Of a stretch of 64,000 nt of DNA, positions 27,686 to 35,431 are shown piece by piece (position 1 is the stretch's first letter; every line of letters begins with the position of its first letter). Source of the DNA: Allorhizobium paknamense. Lineage in GTDB: Bacteria > Pseudomonadota > Alphaproteobacteria > Rhizobiales > Rhizobiaceae. A program made the position numbers and the translations under genes. The stretch lies in NCBI RefSeq assembly GCF_030815125.1, contig NZ_JAUSWH010000019.1, forward strand, positions 1-64,000, read 5' to 3'. The notes under the pieces were generated by a model. The model saw nothing but the letters and a program-made list of their open reading frames with translations. It was not told where the DNA came from and did not search any database.

Positions 27686-28162
27686 TTAAGCGCTGAAAAG
27701 GCTGGTGAGGGGCATGTGATTCTTGACGATAGGCGATTTCAGCACCACGAAGCTGAAATATTTGTCGATCCCGATATCCATATCGGTCAATCGCTCCATG
27801 ATTGTCTGGTATTCGCCGATGCCTGCGGTGACGAATTTCAGCATATAATCATAGCCGCCGGACACCAGATGGCATTCAATCACCTGATCCACTTTTTCCA
27901 CGGCGGCCAGAAAGCGGGCGAAATCGATCTGACGGTGATTTTTAAGGGTGATTTCCGTGAAAACCGTCAGCGTCTGGCCGAGCTTGCTGACATTGATCTG
28001 GGCCGAATAGCCTTCGATATAGCCTTCGGCTTGCAATTTTTTCACCCGCATCAGGCAGGGGCTGGGCGAAAGATTGACCAGTTCCGCCAGTTCCACATTG
28101 GTGATGCGGCCATTCTTCTGCAACTCGTGAAGGATCTTGATGTCGATACGGTCGAGTTTCAT
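27686..28162 (-). CDS. Lrp/AsnC-family transcriptional regulator
   Basis: A 159-residue protein: N-terminal HTH (LDRIDIKILHELQKNGRITN, then VELAELVNLSPSPCLMRVKKL) and a C-terminal RAM effector domain (VSGGYDYMLKFVTAG). ATG at 28162 gives the classical MKLDRID start; ATG at 28177 would add five residues, and neither has a strong ribosome site. It is divergent from the FAD oxidoreductase gene, the usual arrangement for an Lrp-type activator of an amino-acid catabolic gene. Confidence 0.88.
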   Translation of the reverse strand: MKLDRIDIKILHELQKNGRITNVELAELVNLSPSPCLMRVKKLQAEGYIEGYSAQINVSKLGQTLTVFTEITLKNHRQIDFARFLAAVEKVDQVIECHLVSGGYDYMLKFVTAGIGEYQTIMERLTDMDIGIDKYFSFVVLKSPIVKNHMPLTSLFSA

Positions 28163-28219
28163 GGACGGTCCATTCATGGCAGGGCAGGCGGCAAAGCGCC
28201 TTTGGTGACGCACAGCATA

Positions 28220-28314
28220 TTCTGCCGTTCTGTAGTCTGACAAGTTGATAAGCTAGTCGTTTTTCACAACGTCTGATGCGCTTAAATATCCCGGCGAAAC
28301 GGCAGAAAATTCTG
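28220..28314. promoter_or_regulatory. Inverted TTCTGCCG/CGGCAGAA pair in the Lrp-FAD divergent region
   Basis: TTCTGCCG at 28220-28227 and its reverse complement CGGCAGAA at 28300-28307 stand 72 bases apart; the second is part of CAGAA-AA-TTCTG. Paired inverted boxes at such spacing suit octameric Lrp-type proteins. A third related box occurs at 62612-62626. Confidence 0.35.
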
Positions 28315-28388
28315 TTTATCGACGCTTTGCAGGGGCCGAACCTCTGCGGTCCGGCATAGCATGGCGGCGATTTCAGGAGATTTGAGCC

Positions 28389-29714
28389 ATGCGTGTGCCG
28401 TTGATGAGGATTGAAAGCTCGCCCAGCCTGCCGCAGAGCGCGGATGTGGTGGTGATCGGCGGCGGCATTGTCGGCACCTGTGCGGCCTATTACCTCGCCA
28501 TGCGCGGGGTGAACGTGGCTTTGGTGGAGAAGGGCTTTATCGGCGCCGAACAATCCAGCCGTAACTGGGGCTGGTGCCGCCAGCAGAACCGGGATGCCCG
28601 GGAATTGCCGATGGCCACCAGAAGCCTCGACCTGTGGGAGGCCATGGCGGGCGAGATCGGCGAAAGCGTCGGCTTCCAGCGCTGCGGCCTGCTTTATCTT
28701 TCCAACAACGAAGCCGAAATTGCCGGTTGGGCGAAGTGGCGGGATTTTGCCAGAACTGTCGGTGTCACCACGCATATGTTGTCGTCCGAGCAGGCTGCCG
28801 AGCGTGGCCGCGCCACGGGAAGACAATGGCTTGGTGGCGTGTTTTCGCCGAGCGACGGCATTGCCGACACCCAGCGCGCCGCGCCCGTCATCGCACGCGG
28901 AATCATGAAGTTCGGCGGCACGGTGCATCAGCAATGCGCGGCACGGGGCATTGAAACGGCAGCGGGCCGCGTGAGCGGTGTGGTGACGGAAAAGGGCACG
29001 ATCAAAACCCCCATCGTGGTGATGGCGGGTGGAGCTTGGGCTTCCTCCTTCTGCCATCAGCTTGGTATGCGTTTTCCGCAATCCTCCGTGCGGTACTCCA
29101 TTCTGGCTGTCGAACAGGGCGCGGAAGGCATTCCTGACGCCTTGCACACGGCGCGCGTTTCCATCACCAAGCGCGGGTCGGGGGGGCACACGCTGGCAAT
29201 CAGCGGACGGGCGAGCGTCGATCCAACGGCGCAGAACATCCGCTTCGGCAAGACCTTTCTGCCGATGTTCCTGCGCCGGTGGAGAAGTCTGAGGCCAGGC
29301 ACGCTCGAAGGCGTTCGCAATGGGCACGAAAGCCTGCGTCGCTGGCGTCTGGACGAGGAAACGCCGATGGAGCGCAACAGGGTGCTGGACCCGCGCCCGG
29401 ACATGTCACTGATCCATGAAACCCACCGCCGTGCCGTGGAGCTTCTGCCCGGTTTGAAGGAGGCGAAGGTTTCGGCCAGTTGGGCTGGTTATATTGACAG
29501 CACGCCCGATGGCGTTCCTGCCATCGGCGAAATGCCCGGCCTACCAGGTTTCGTGCTGGCCGCAGGCTTCAGCGGCCACGGCTTCGGCATTGGGCCGGGG
29601 GCCGGTCATCTGATCGCCGACCTGATCACCGGTCGCAAACCGATTGTCGATGAGCAGGATTACCGGCCCGAACGGCTGGAAGGCTCTGCCTGGGGCAAGG
29701 TCGCGGCCTTTTGA
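28389..29714 (+). CDS. FAD-dependent oxidoreductase (DadA/glycine-oxidase-like)
   Basis: A 441-residue DAO-family flavoprotein. The dinucleotide-binding motif is VVVIGGGIVGTCAAYYLA near residue 20, SSRNWGWCRQQNRD follows, and the C-terminal FAD-contact segment is GYIDSTPDGVPAIGEMPG with GFSGHGFGIGPGAG. Such enzymes deaminate D-amino acids, sarcosine or other secondary amines. ATG at 28389 is preceded by CAGGAGAT. No signal peptide. It is divergent from the Lrp regulator, which probably controls it; the substrate is unknown. Confidence 0.85.
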   Translation: MRVPLMRIESSPSLPQSADVVVIGGGIVGTCAAYYLAMRGVNVALVEKGFIGAEQSSRNWGWCRQQNRDARELPMATRSLDLWEAMAGEIGESVGFQRCGLLYLSNNEAEIAGWAKWRDFARTVGVTTHMLSSEQAAERGRATGRQWLGGVFSPSDGIADTQRAAPVIARGIMKFGGTVHQQCAARGIETAAGRVSGVVTEKGTIKTPIVVMAGGAWASSFCHQLGMRFPQSSVRYSILAVEQGAEGIPDALHTARVSITKRGSGGHTLAISGRASVDPTAQNIRFGKTFLPMFLRRWRSLRPGTLEGVRNGHESLRRWRLDEETPMERNRVLDPRPDMSLIHETHRRAVELLPGLKEAKVSASWAGYIDSTPDGVPAIGEMPGLPGFVLAAGFSGHGFGIGPGAGHLIADLITGRKPIVDEQDYRPERLEGSAWGKVAAF

Positions 29715-30116
29715 TCAGTGGACCTGCGGCAGGGCCTCGCGGCAGGCGCTCTCGCAATCCCGGCAGGCTTCCGCACAGATGCGACAATGCTCATGCATTT
29801 CGGCGTGGCGGCCGCATTCCTCGCCGCAGACGCGGCAGGCTTCCGCACAAGCTTGCAGGGCGGCACGCAGAACTTCGATGTTGGAGCCGGTGCGGCGTGA
29901 GGCCATCGCACCCGTCGCGGCGCAGAGATCGGCGCAATCGAGATTGCGGCGAATGCATTGCACCAGATTTTTGACCCCATCTTCCGCCAGGCAGGCGTCC
30001 GCGCAGCTGGTGCAGGTTTGGGCGCAGGCATAGCAAAGCTCGATGCATTTCAGCAGCGCATCGACCGTCTGACCCTGAACGTGCGGATGCGTGGAAATCA
30101 TTTCCCGAACATGCAT
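29715..30116 (-). CDS. Cys-rich four-helix-bundle copper-binding protein (DUF326/Csp3-like)
   Basis: A 133-residue protein with 18 cysteines, mostly in Cys-x2/x3-Cys spacing (CIELCYACAQTCTSC, CRVCGEECGRH, CRICAEACRDC), the layout of copper storage proteins that fill a four-helix bundle with Cu(I). There is no signal peptide, so it corresponds to cytosolic Csp3 rather than exported Csp1. The frame opens at 30293, but ATG at 30116 with GGAG 8 bases upstream gives the family N-terminus MHVREMISTHP. Its stop abuts the FAD enzyme stop. Likely role: buffering cytosolic copper. Confidence 0.87.
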   Translation of the reverse strand: MHVREMISTHPHVQGQTVDALLKCIELCYACAQTCTSCADACLAEDGVKNLVQCIRRNLDCADLCAATGAMASRRTGSNIEVLRAALQACAEACRVCGEECGRHAEMHEHCRICAEACRDCESACREALPQVH

Positions 30117-30140
30117 GATATGTGCTCCTGTTGTGTTCAC

Positions 30141-30190
30141 GCATTTCCGAACGGGAAACCGGTTTCCGCTTTCGCCTCGAAAATGCTCTG
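30141..30190. repeat. Dispersed palindromic repeat B, half copy
   Basis: GCATTTCCG...ACCGG...AAATGCTCT matches the right half of the repeat family also present at 35943-36046, 42681-42750 and 50276-50380, with several substitutions. It lies just upstream of the copper-binding-protein gene. Confidence 0.6.
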
Positions 30191-30407
30191 AAGGTTGGTG
30201 ACCGGGGTCCAACATTTCGGAACCGATGCTGTTCCGGCGGGCGTGACGTTTTGCAATTGAACTTGGCGGCCGCGATCTGTATAAAGGCCGCATTCACCCT
30301 GGACCCGGTGCAATTCCGGGTGGCTATTCTGGCCGCCGATCCGCCAGACAACGCACAACATTCTTGAAACATGTTGGACCGGTCCTGCCGGTCAGCGCTG
30401 AAACTTT

Positions 30408-31901
30408 GTGAACTCTCCCATGACACCCATTCAAAAATACCGGCGAGACTGGTTCGCCAATATCCGTGGCGATGTGCTTTCCGGCATCGTCGTTGCTCTT
30501 GCCCTCATTCCGGAAGCCATCGGCTTTTCGGTGATTGCCGGGGTCGATCCGAAGATCGGCCTCTTTGCCTCCGTGGTGATTGCCTGCACGTCCGCCATCG
30601 TCGGCGGCCGTCCTGCAATGATCTCCGCGGCCACTGCCGCCACGGCCGTTCTGATGGGCTCGCTGGTGCGCGAGCATGGACTGCCCTATCTCTTTGCTGC
30701 AACGCTGCTGATGGGGGTGCTGCAGGTCATTGCCGGCCTGCTCAAGCTGGGGCGGTTGATGCGCTTTGTCTCCCGCTCCGTGATGACCGGCTTCGTCAAC
30801 TCCCTGGCAATCCTGATCTTTCTGGCGCAATTGCCGGAACTGGTGGGCCGTCCGCCCTCCACCTATGTGATGATCGCCATTGCGCTTGCAATCATTTACC
30901 TTTTGCCCCGTTTGACCAAGGCCGTGCCATCGCCGCTGGTGGCCATCGCCGTATTGACGCTGGCCACCTACCTGCTGGGGCTTGATGTGCGCACCGTCGC
31001 CGATCTTGGCGAGTTGCCGTCAAGCCTGCCGGTTCTTGCGTGGCCGGATGTACCGATGACCTTCGAAACGTTGAGGATCATCTTCCCCTATTCGGTGGCG
31101 CTGGCCGCCGTGGGGCTGCTCGAATCCCTGCTGACCGCACGGATCGTCGATGAGATGACGGAGACGGGCAGCAACAAGAGCCAGGAATGCGTGGGCCAAG
31201 GCATCGCCAATGTCATGGCCGGGCTGTTTGGCGGCATGGGCGGTTGCGCCATGATCGGCCAGTCGGTCATCAACGTCACCTCCGGTGGCCGGGGCCGGCT
31301 TTCCACGTTCGTGGCCGGTGCCTTCCTGCTGATCCTGCTGCTGGTGCTGGACGATATTCTGCGTGTCGTGCCGGTGGCGGCGCTGGTGGCAATCATGATC
31401 ATGGTCTCCATCGGCACCTTTTCCTGGTCGTCGATCGGCGATCTGGTGCGGCATCCACGCTCGTCCTCCTTCGTCATGCTGGCAACCGTGGTGACGGTGG
31501 TGGCAACCCATGACCTTTCCAAGGGCGTCATTGTGGGCGTGCTGCTGTCGGGCGTGTTCTTTGCCGGCAAGGTGGCAAAGCTCGTGCATGTCCGGGCGGA
31601 GCAGGGGGGCGAGGGGGAGATGCGCTATGTCGTGGACGGGCAGATCTTCTTTGCTTCGGCGGATGTGTTTCTCGGCCATTTCGACTTCGATGCCGAACCC
31701 CGGCGCGTGGTTATCGATGTGAGCCGGGCGCATTTCTGGGACATTACCGCCGTCGGCGCGCTGGATCGGGTGGTGATCAAGTTCCGCAGCCAGGGGGCGG
31801 AGGTGATCGTCCATGGCCTGAACAGTGAAAGTGCGGGAATGATGGAGCGGTTCGCGCTGCATCAGAAGGGCGGGGAGACGGCTGCCGTAACGTTACACTG
31901 A
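30408..31901 (+). CDS. SulP-family anion transporter
   Basis: A 497-residue (GTG start) or 493-residue (ATG at 30420) SulP/SLC26 permease; neither start has a clear ribosome site. About ten to twelve membrane helices run from residue 20 to 400, with ALALIPEAIGFSVIAG in the first helix and GGMGGCAMIGQSVINV in helix 8, both family hallmarks. A C-terminal STAS domain starts near residue 405 (RRVVIDVSRAHFWDITAVGAL). Relatives carry sulfate, bicarbonate or dicarboxylates. It is isolated between the copper protein and the small RNA; the sulfur genes downstream make sulfate a reasonable but unproven guess. Confidence 0.88.
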   Translation: MNSPMTPIQKYRRDWFANIRGDVLSGIVVALALIPEAIGFSVIAGVDPKIGLFASVVIACTSAIVGGRPAMISAATAATAVLMGSLVREHGLPYLFAATLLMGVLQVIAGLLKLGRLMRFVSRSVMTGFVNSLAILIFLAQLPELVGRPPSTYVMIAIALAIIYLLPRLTKAVPSPLVAIAVLTLATYLLGLDVRTVADLGELPSSLPVLAWPDVPMTFETLRIIFPYSVALAAVGLLESLLTARIVDEMTETGSNKSQECVGQGIANVMAGLFGGMGGCAMIGQSVINVTSGGRGRLSTFVAGAFLLILLLVLDDILRVVPVAALVAIMIMVSIGTFSWSSIGDLVRHPRSSSFVMLATVVTVVATHDLSKGVIVGVLLSGVFFAGKVAKLVHVRAEQGGEGEMRYVVDGQIFFASADVFLGHFDFDAEPRRVVIDVSRAHFWDITAVGALDRVVIKFRSQGAEVIVHGLNSESAGMMERFALHQKGGETAAVTLH

Positions 31902-31923
31902 TCAGGTTGGGAGCAGGTGTTTA

Positions 31924-31949
31924 CCATGCGCTACGCGCATAGCGCATGG
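31924..31949 (+). terminator. Hairpin after the SulP gene
   Basis: CCATGCGCT (31924-31932) and AGCGCATGG (31941-31949) form a perfect 9-bp stem 23 bases after the SulP stop. It is followed by a smaller CCTCG/CGAGG hairpin with a T-rich loop at about 31968-31985. These probably separate SulP from the small RNA. The T-tract is poor. Confidence 0.45.
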
Positions 31950-32002
31950 CTGCTCTGCGAAAAACTGCCTCGTTTTTAAGCGAGGATCCTGTATAGTCAA
32001 AT

Positions 32003-32158
32003 CATCGAAGCAATGTTCCTCCTCCCACAGAGCTTCGATAGCCGGGAAGTTACTCCTCCTCCCAAACGACCCGGCAGGAACGGCAACACTCCTCCTCCCA
32101 GTTGCCGTTCGGTTCTTTTCGGAAAGCCTGCCGCACCTCCTCCCGCGGCAGGCTTTTT
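32003..32158 (+). ncRNA. Small RNA with four CCUCCUCCC-loop hairpins (cuckoo RNA/CcsR-like)
   Basis: Four consecutive perfect hairpins each expose CCTCCTCCC in the loop: arms 32004-32011/32032-32039 (8 bp), 32041-32046/32070-32075 (6 bp), 32078-32087/32101-32110 (10 bp) and 32123-32134/32145-32156 (12 bp). The last is followed by a T-run and is an intrinsic terminator. TATAGT at 31992-31997 is a plausible -10 box placing the 5' end at the first hairpin. Tandem CCUCCUCCC loops are the hallmark of alphaproteobacterial cuckoo RNAs (CcsR of Rhodobacter). The loop is anti-Shine-Dalgarno-like, so it could block or titrate ribosome sites or an RNA-binding protein. No DUF1127 gene precedes it here, unlike the Rhodobacter locus. 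The whole 31902-32282 gap is accounted for by this RNA, the hairpin before it and repeat A. Confidence 0.8.
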
Positions 32159-32180
32159 CGTTTTGGGTGCGTGAAGTTCT

Positions 32181-32283
32181 AAAGCACGTTGCGGCTTATC
32201 AGCCTCATGCGACGTGCTTTACATTCTTGTTTTAACGCATGTCGTTATCGCAAAACCGCTGCACACTTTTGCGCGACAGGCTC
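32181..32283. repeat. Dispersed repeat A, copy 1
   Basis: About 103 bases nearly identical to 59757-59860. It starts with an imperfect hairpin (AAAGCACGT ... ACGTGCTTT) and ends at the stop codon of the minus-strand TauE gene, exactly as copy 2 ends at the stop of the aminotransferase gene. Confidence 0.8.
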
Positions 32284-33068
32284 TATCCCAGAGATCTATA
32301 GAGCATATAGACGGCAACCAGCACGATGAGGGCGGCGAACAGGCCGTTGAGCCTGCCTTTGCCTGCGGAAAGACGGGTTGCCGCAACCGCGCCGACCGCT
32401 CCGCCAGCAATGCCGCCGAGAATGAAGACAAAGGCCAGCAGCCAATCCACATAACCGGAAAACGCATAATTGGCTGCCGTGGTTGCCCCGAGCGCCGCCA
32501 CCGATACCAGCGATGACCCTATGGCGTAGAGAATCGGCATGCCGGTGGAGGCAATCAGCCCGGGTACGATCAGAAAGCCGCCGCCAATGCCGAAAAAGCC
32601 GGAGAGCAATCCGGTTGCGCCGCCGAAGCCCAAAACCTTGACGATATTGCCGCTGCCGCATTGGGCTGCGGGATCGCCTTCATCGCCGCGTTTCAGAAAC
32701 ATCATGCCCGCAACGGCGAGCATCAGCACGGCAAACAGCGCAAGCAGATGGTCGCCATTCAATGTCTTGCCAATGCTGGATCCGAAAAAAGCCCCTGTAA
32801 CCCCGCCAGCGCTATAGATGAGGGCGCAGCGCCAGCGAATATGCCCGAGGCGCGCATGGCCGATGAGATTGGCAAAGGCATTGACCGCCACCGCCAGCGC
32901 ACTGGTGCCAATGGCAAGATGCGCATTCGGCACCCCGACCAGATAGACCATCAACGGCACGGCCAGGATCGAGCCTCCACCGCCGAAGAGCCCGAGAGTG
33001 AAGCCGACAAGACCGCCGGACAGGCCGCCAAGGCCATATTGCAACAGGGTGAGATGCATGGCCGTCAT
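32283..33068 (-). CDS. TauE/SafE-family sulfite exporter-like membrane protein
   Basis: A 261-residue inner-membrane protein with about eight helices in two homologous halves: GFTLGLFGGGGSILAVPLMVY in the first and GLLSGFFGIGGGFLIVPGLI in the second, the Gly-rich TauE signatures. ATG at 33068 overlaps the preceding stop (ATGA); a second ATG at 33059 is possible. As last gene of the BigR-type sulfur operon it is the probable exporter of sulfite or another oxidised product formed after persulfide oxidation. Confidence 0.88.
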   Translation of the reverse strand: MTAMHLTLLQYGLGGLSGGLVGFTLGLFGGGGSILAVPLMVYLVGVPNAHLAIGTSALAVAVNAFANLIGHARLGHIRWRCALIYSAGGVTGAFFGSSIGKTLNGDHLLALFAVLMLAVAGMMFLKRGDEGDPAAQCGSGNIVKVLGFGGATGLLSGFFGIGGGFLIVPGLIASTGMPILYAIGSSLVSVAALGATTAANYAFSGYVDWLLAFVFILGGIAGGAVGAVAATRLSAGKGRLNGLFAALIVLVAVYMLYRSLG

Positions 33069-33529
33069 CCTTTCTGCGGCAGCAGCCGAAACAGCCTCAT
33101 TCCGGCCAGCATGGCAGCACAAAACAGCAGAATCTCCCATTTTCCTGTGATCAGGGCGGCAATGGCCGGTCCGGGACAGAGCCCGACCAGACCCCAGCCA
33201 AGGCCGAAGAGGATTGCACCGCCGATCAGCCGCCGGTCGATGGTCCTGCCTTGCGGCACATGAAATTGCTGGGTGAGCATGGGCCGGCTGCGCTGGTTTT
33301 GAATGCGGTAGGCAAGAAAGGAAGGGATCAGCGCGCCGCCCATCACGAAGGCAAGCGCTGGGTCCCAGTTTCCCGCCACATCGAGAAAGCCGAGCACCTT
33401 GGCCGGGTCGATCATGCCGGATACCGCAAGCCCCATGCCGAACAACAGCCCGCATCCAAGGGCGGCGATGGTTTCGGTGGGGCTTGCCTGACGGTTCCGG
33501 GCAGCGGAAATCGTGGTCTGGAGTGACAT
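33065..33529 (-). CDS. YeeE/YedE-family transporter subunit (DUF6691-like half)
   Basis: A 154-residue membrane protein with about four helices. GLGWGLVGLCPGPAIAAL is the conserved Cys-containing motif of the second YeeE/YedE half; GFLDVAGNWDPALAFVMGG is also typical. ATG at 33529 has TGAGG 6 bases upstream. It pairs with the gene at 33537-33956: in many bacteria the two halves are fused in one YeeE protein that moves thiosulfate or other sulfur compounds. Confidence 0.87.
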   Translation of the reverse strand: MSLQTTISAARNRQASPTETIAALGCGLLFGMGLAVSGMIDPAKVLGFLDVAGNWDPALAFVMGGALIPSFLAYRIQNQRSRPMLTQQFHVPQGRTIDRRLIGGAILFGLGWGLVGLCPGPAIAALITGKWEILLFCAAMLAGMRLFRLLPQKG

Positions 33530-33536
33530 GGCGGCC

Positions 33537-33956
33537 TCACGCAACATGGCGAAGAATAAAGACGGTGACACCTGCAACGCCCATGAAGGTGAGCGTTGCC
33601 GCCAGCGAGCGGGGCGAAAGCCGCGCCAGCCCGCAGACCCCGTGACCGCTGGTGCAGCCAGAGCCCAGCCGGGTGCCGAAACCGACCAGCACACCGCCAA
33701 GCACAAGCAGAAGCGGTGATGCGCTGACGCTGACCTGCGGCATGCCGAAGAGGAGGGCCATCAGCGCGCTGCCTGCGGGAATGCCGAGAAGGAAGGCGGC
33801 GGCGGGCAGGAAGATCCGCCCGCCGACAAGGCCGCTGCCCTGAGCGATCAGGCCGGAAATGCCGGCGATCCGCCCGTTCAGCAGCAGGTAAAGCCCGGCC
33901 GAAAGGCCGATCAGCAGACCGCCGGCGAGGGGAGGCAGAAAGGAAGCGAGGGTCAT
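33537..33956 (-). CDS. YeeE/YedE-family transporter subunit (first half)
   Basis: A 139-residue membrane protein with four predicted helices and the hallmark GFGTRLGSGCTSGHGVCGLARLSPRS, which contains the conserved Cys residues of the YeeE sulfur channel. It is immediately followed by the complementary half and preceded by the persulfide-dioxygenase-like gene with a 3-base gap. The order hydrolase, YeeE halves, TauE matches published bigR operons of Agrobacterium and Xylella as I recall them. Confidence 0.88.
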   Translation of the reverse strand: MTLASFLPPLAGGLLIGLSAGLYLLLNGRIAGISGLIAQGSGLVGGRIFLPAAAFLLGIPAGSALMALLFGMPQVSVSASPLLLVLGGVLVGFGTRLGSGCTSGHGVCGLARLSPRSLAATLTFMGVAGVTVFILRHVA

Positions 33957-33959
33957 GGC

Positions 33960-34904
33960 TCAGGCCTTGTGCAGCGGGATTTTGAGATAGTGCACGCCGT
34001 TATCTTCGGCAGGCGGCAATTGTCCGCCCCGCATGTTCACCTGCACGGAGGGCAAGATCAGCCGGGGCATGGCAAGCGTTGCATCGCGCGTCGTGCGCAT
34101 GGCGTAAAAGCTCTCCTCGTCCACGCCTTCATGAACATGGATATTGCCGCGCCGCTGCTCGCCCACCGTGGTTTCCCAGGCATAGTGCTCGCGCCCCGGC
34201 GCCTTGTAGTCGTGGCAGAGGAACATGCGGGCCGCATCCGGCAGCGCCATCAGCCGCTGGATGGAGCGGTAGAGCGTGCGGGCATCGCCACCGGGGAAAT
34301 CGCAGCGCGCCGTGCCGAAATCCGGCATGAACAGCGTATCGCCGGGAAAGATGGCATCGCCAATCACATAGGCCATGCAGGCCGGTGTGTGGCCCGGCAC
34401 ATGCAGGGCCACGGCGTCCAGCCCGCCAATAGTGAAACGGTCCCCATCCTGAAAGAGATGATCGAACTGGCTGCCATCGCGTTCGAATTCCGTTCCGGCA
34501 TTGAAAATCTTGCCGAAAACCTCCTGCACCCGAATGATATCCTGGCCGATGGCAAGTTCGCCTCCCACCTCCTGCTGAAGCAGCGGCGCTGCGGAAAGAT
34601 GATCTGCGTGGGCGTGAGTCTCCAGCAGCCAGGCTACCTCCAGCCGTTCTGTCTTGACCTTCTCGATCACCGCCCTTGCCGAATGGCTGGTCATCTCTCC
34701 GGAGGCCGGATCATAATCCAGCACGCTGTCGATGACCGCCGCCGCTGAGGACTGCGGATCCTTGACGATATGGGTGATGGTGAAGGTATCGGGATCGAAA
34801 AACGAGGTGACGATCGGCCTTTTAGAGGGATCGGAAAGGGCGGTTTCAATGATGCTGCGTGCCGTATCCGTGGCAGTGTCGATAACGGGGTGGTGAGCGG
34901 GCAT
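33960..34904 (-). CDS. blh: MBL-fold persulfide dioxygenase-like hydrolase (Blh type)
   Basis: A 314-residue metallo-beta-lactamase-fold protein. The metal motif is ETHAHADHLSAA (His-x-His-x-Asp-His), then GHTPACMAYV and GDTLFMPDFGTARCDFPGG, characteristic of ETHE1-like glutathione persulfide dioxygenases. HDYKAPGREHYAWETTVGEQR supports this assignment. The usual job is to oxidise glutathione persulfide to sulfite. It is divergent from bigR across a 160-base region with an AT-rich palindrome, and is first gene of the four-gene sulfur operon. Confidence 0.87.
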   Translation of the reverse strand: MPAHHPVIDTATDTARSIIETALSDPSKRPIVTSFFDPDTFTITHIVKDPQSSAAAVIDSVLDYDPASGEMTSHSARAVIEKVKTERLEVAWLLETHAHADHLSAAPLLQQEVGGELAIGQDIIRVQEVFGKIFNAGTEFERDGSQFDHLFQDGDRFTIGGLDAVALHVPGHTPACMAYVIGDAIFPGDTLFMPDFGTARCDFPGGDARTLYRSIQRLMALPDAARMFLCHDYKAPGREHYAWETTVGEQRRGNIHVHEGVDEESFYAMRTTRDATLAMPRLILPSVQVNMRGGQLPPAEDNGVHYLKIPLHKA

Positions 34905-34930
34905 GGGAAGCTCCTCTGGCTATAAGTACA

Positions 34931-34961
34931 TATTTACGGTAATAACGTAATAATGTAAATA
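34931..34961. promoter_or_regulatory. AT-rich palindromes, putative BigR operator
   Basis: TATTTAC (34931-34937) and GTAAATA (34955-34961) are an inverted pair; nested inside, TTACG (34934-34938) pairs with CGTAA (34946-34950). The site lies 27 bases upstream of the hydrolase start. BigR is known to bind AT-rich inverted repeats covering the -10 region of this operon. Confidence 0.55.
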
Positions 34962-35065
34962 CGGAATCATTGGCTTTCCCAATCGTGTTGTGATAGGGAG
35001 TTCGTTATGTGCTAAAACGGTTGCCTACGGCCATACTCTTTAAAAGAGGCTCAGGAGTTGGAGAG

Positions 35066-35431
35066 ATGAAACGCCCGCAGGTGCCAGTGGAACTGCTGAT
35101 GCGTCGCGCGCCGCAGGCGGCGGAGTTTCTGCGGCAGTTTGCCAATTCAAACCGGCTGATCCTGTTGTGCCATATTGCCGGTGGGGAATGTTCGGTGGGT
35201 GAAATCCAGGATGCGCTTGGCATCAAGCAGCCGGGGCTTTCCCAGCAGTTGAAGGAGTTGCGGCAGGCCGAACTGGTCAAAACCCGCCGCCAGGGAACAC
35301 AGATCTACTATTCCATCGCCGATCAGCGCGTGGAGGCGATGATGGGCCTGCTTTACGACATGTTCTGTGACGATCAGGCGCTGACGCTCTCCGGCAATGA
35401 CGTCGATGCGGTTTCCGAAGAAGACGCATAG
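35066..35431 (+). CDS. bigR: ArsR-family persulfide-responsive repressor BigR
   Basis: A 121-residue winged-helix repressor. The recognition region is IKQPGLSQQLKEL and the wing RRQGTQIYYS. Cysteines at 35, 42 and 101 are present; the pair corresponding to Cys42 and the later cysteine is the one that forms a tetrasulfide or disulfide in BigR/SqrR. ATG at 35066 follows AGGAG by 8 bases; an earlier in-frame ATG at 35009 would lack this. It should repress the divergent sulfur operon until persulfides accumulate. Its last 58 bases overlap the convergent nasA 3' end. Confidence 0.86.
   Translation: MKRPQVPVELLMRRAPQAAEFLRQFANSNRLILLCHIAGGECSVGEIQDALGIKQPGLSQQLKELRQAELVKTRRQGTQIYYSIADQRVEAMMGLLYDMFCDDQALTLSGNDVDAVSEEDA

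Noticed and set aside
31990..32160. Possible CRISPR array from the repeated CCTCCTCCC units
   Set aside because: The repeats are only about 10 bases, spaced unevenly, and each lies in the loop of a different perfect stem, which fits a structured RNA and not repeats with spacers.
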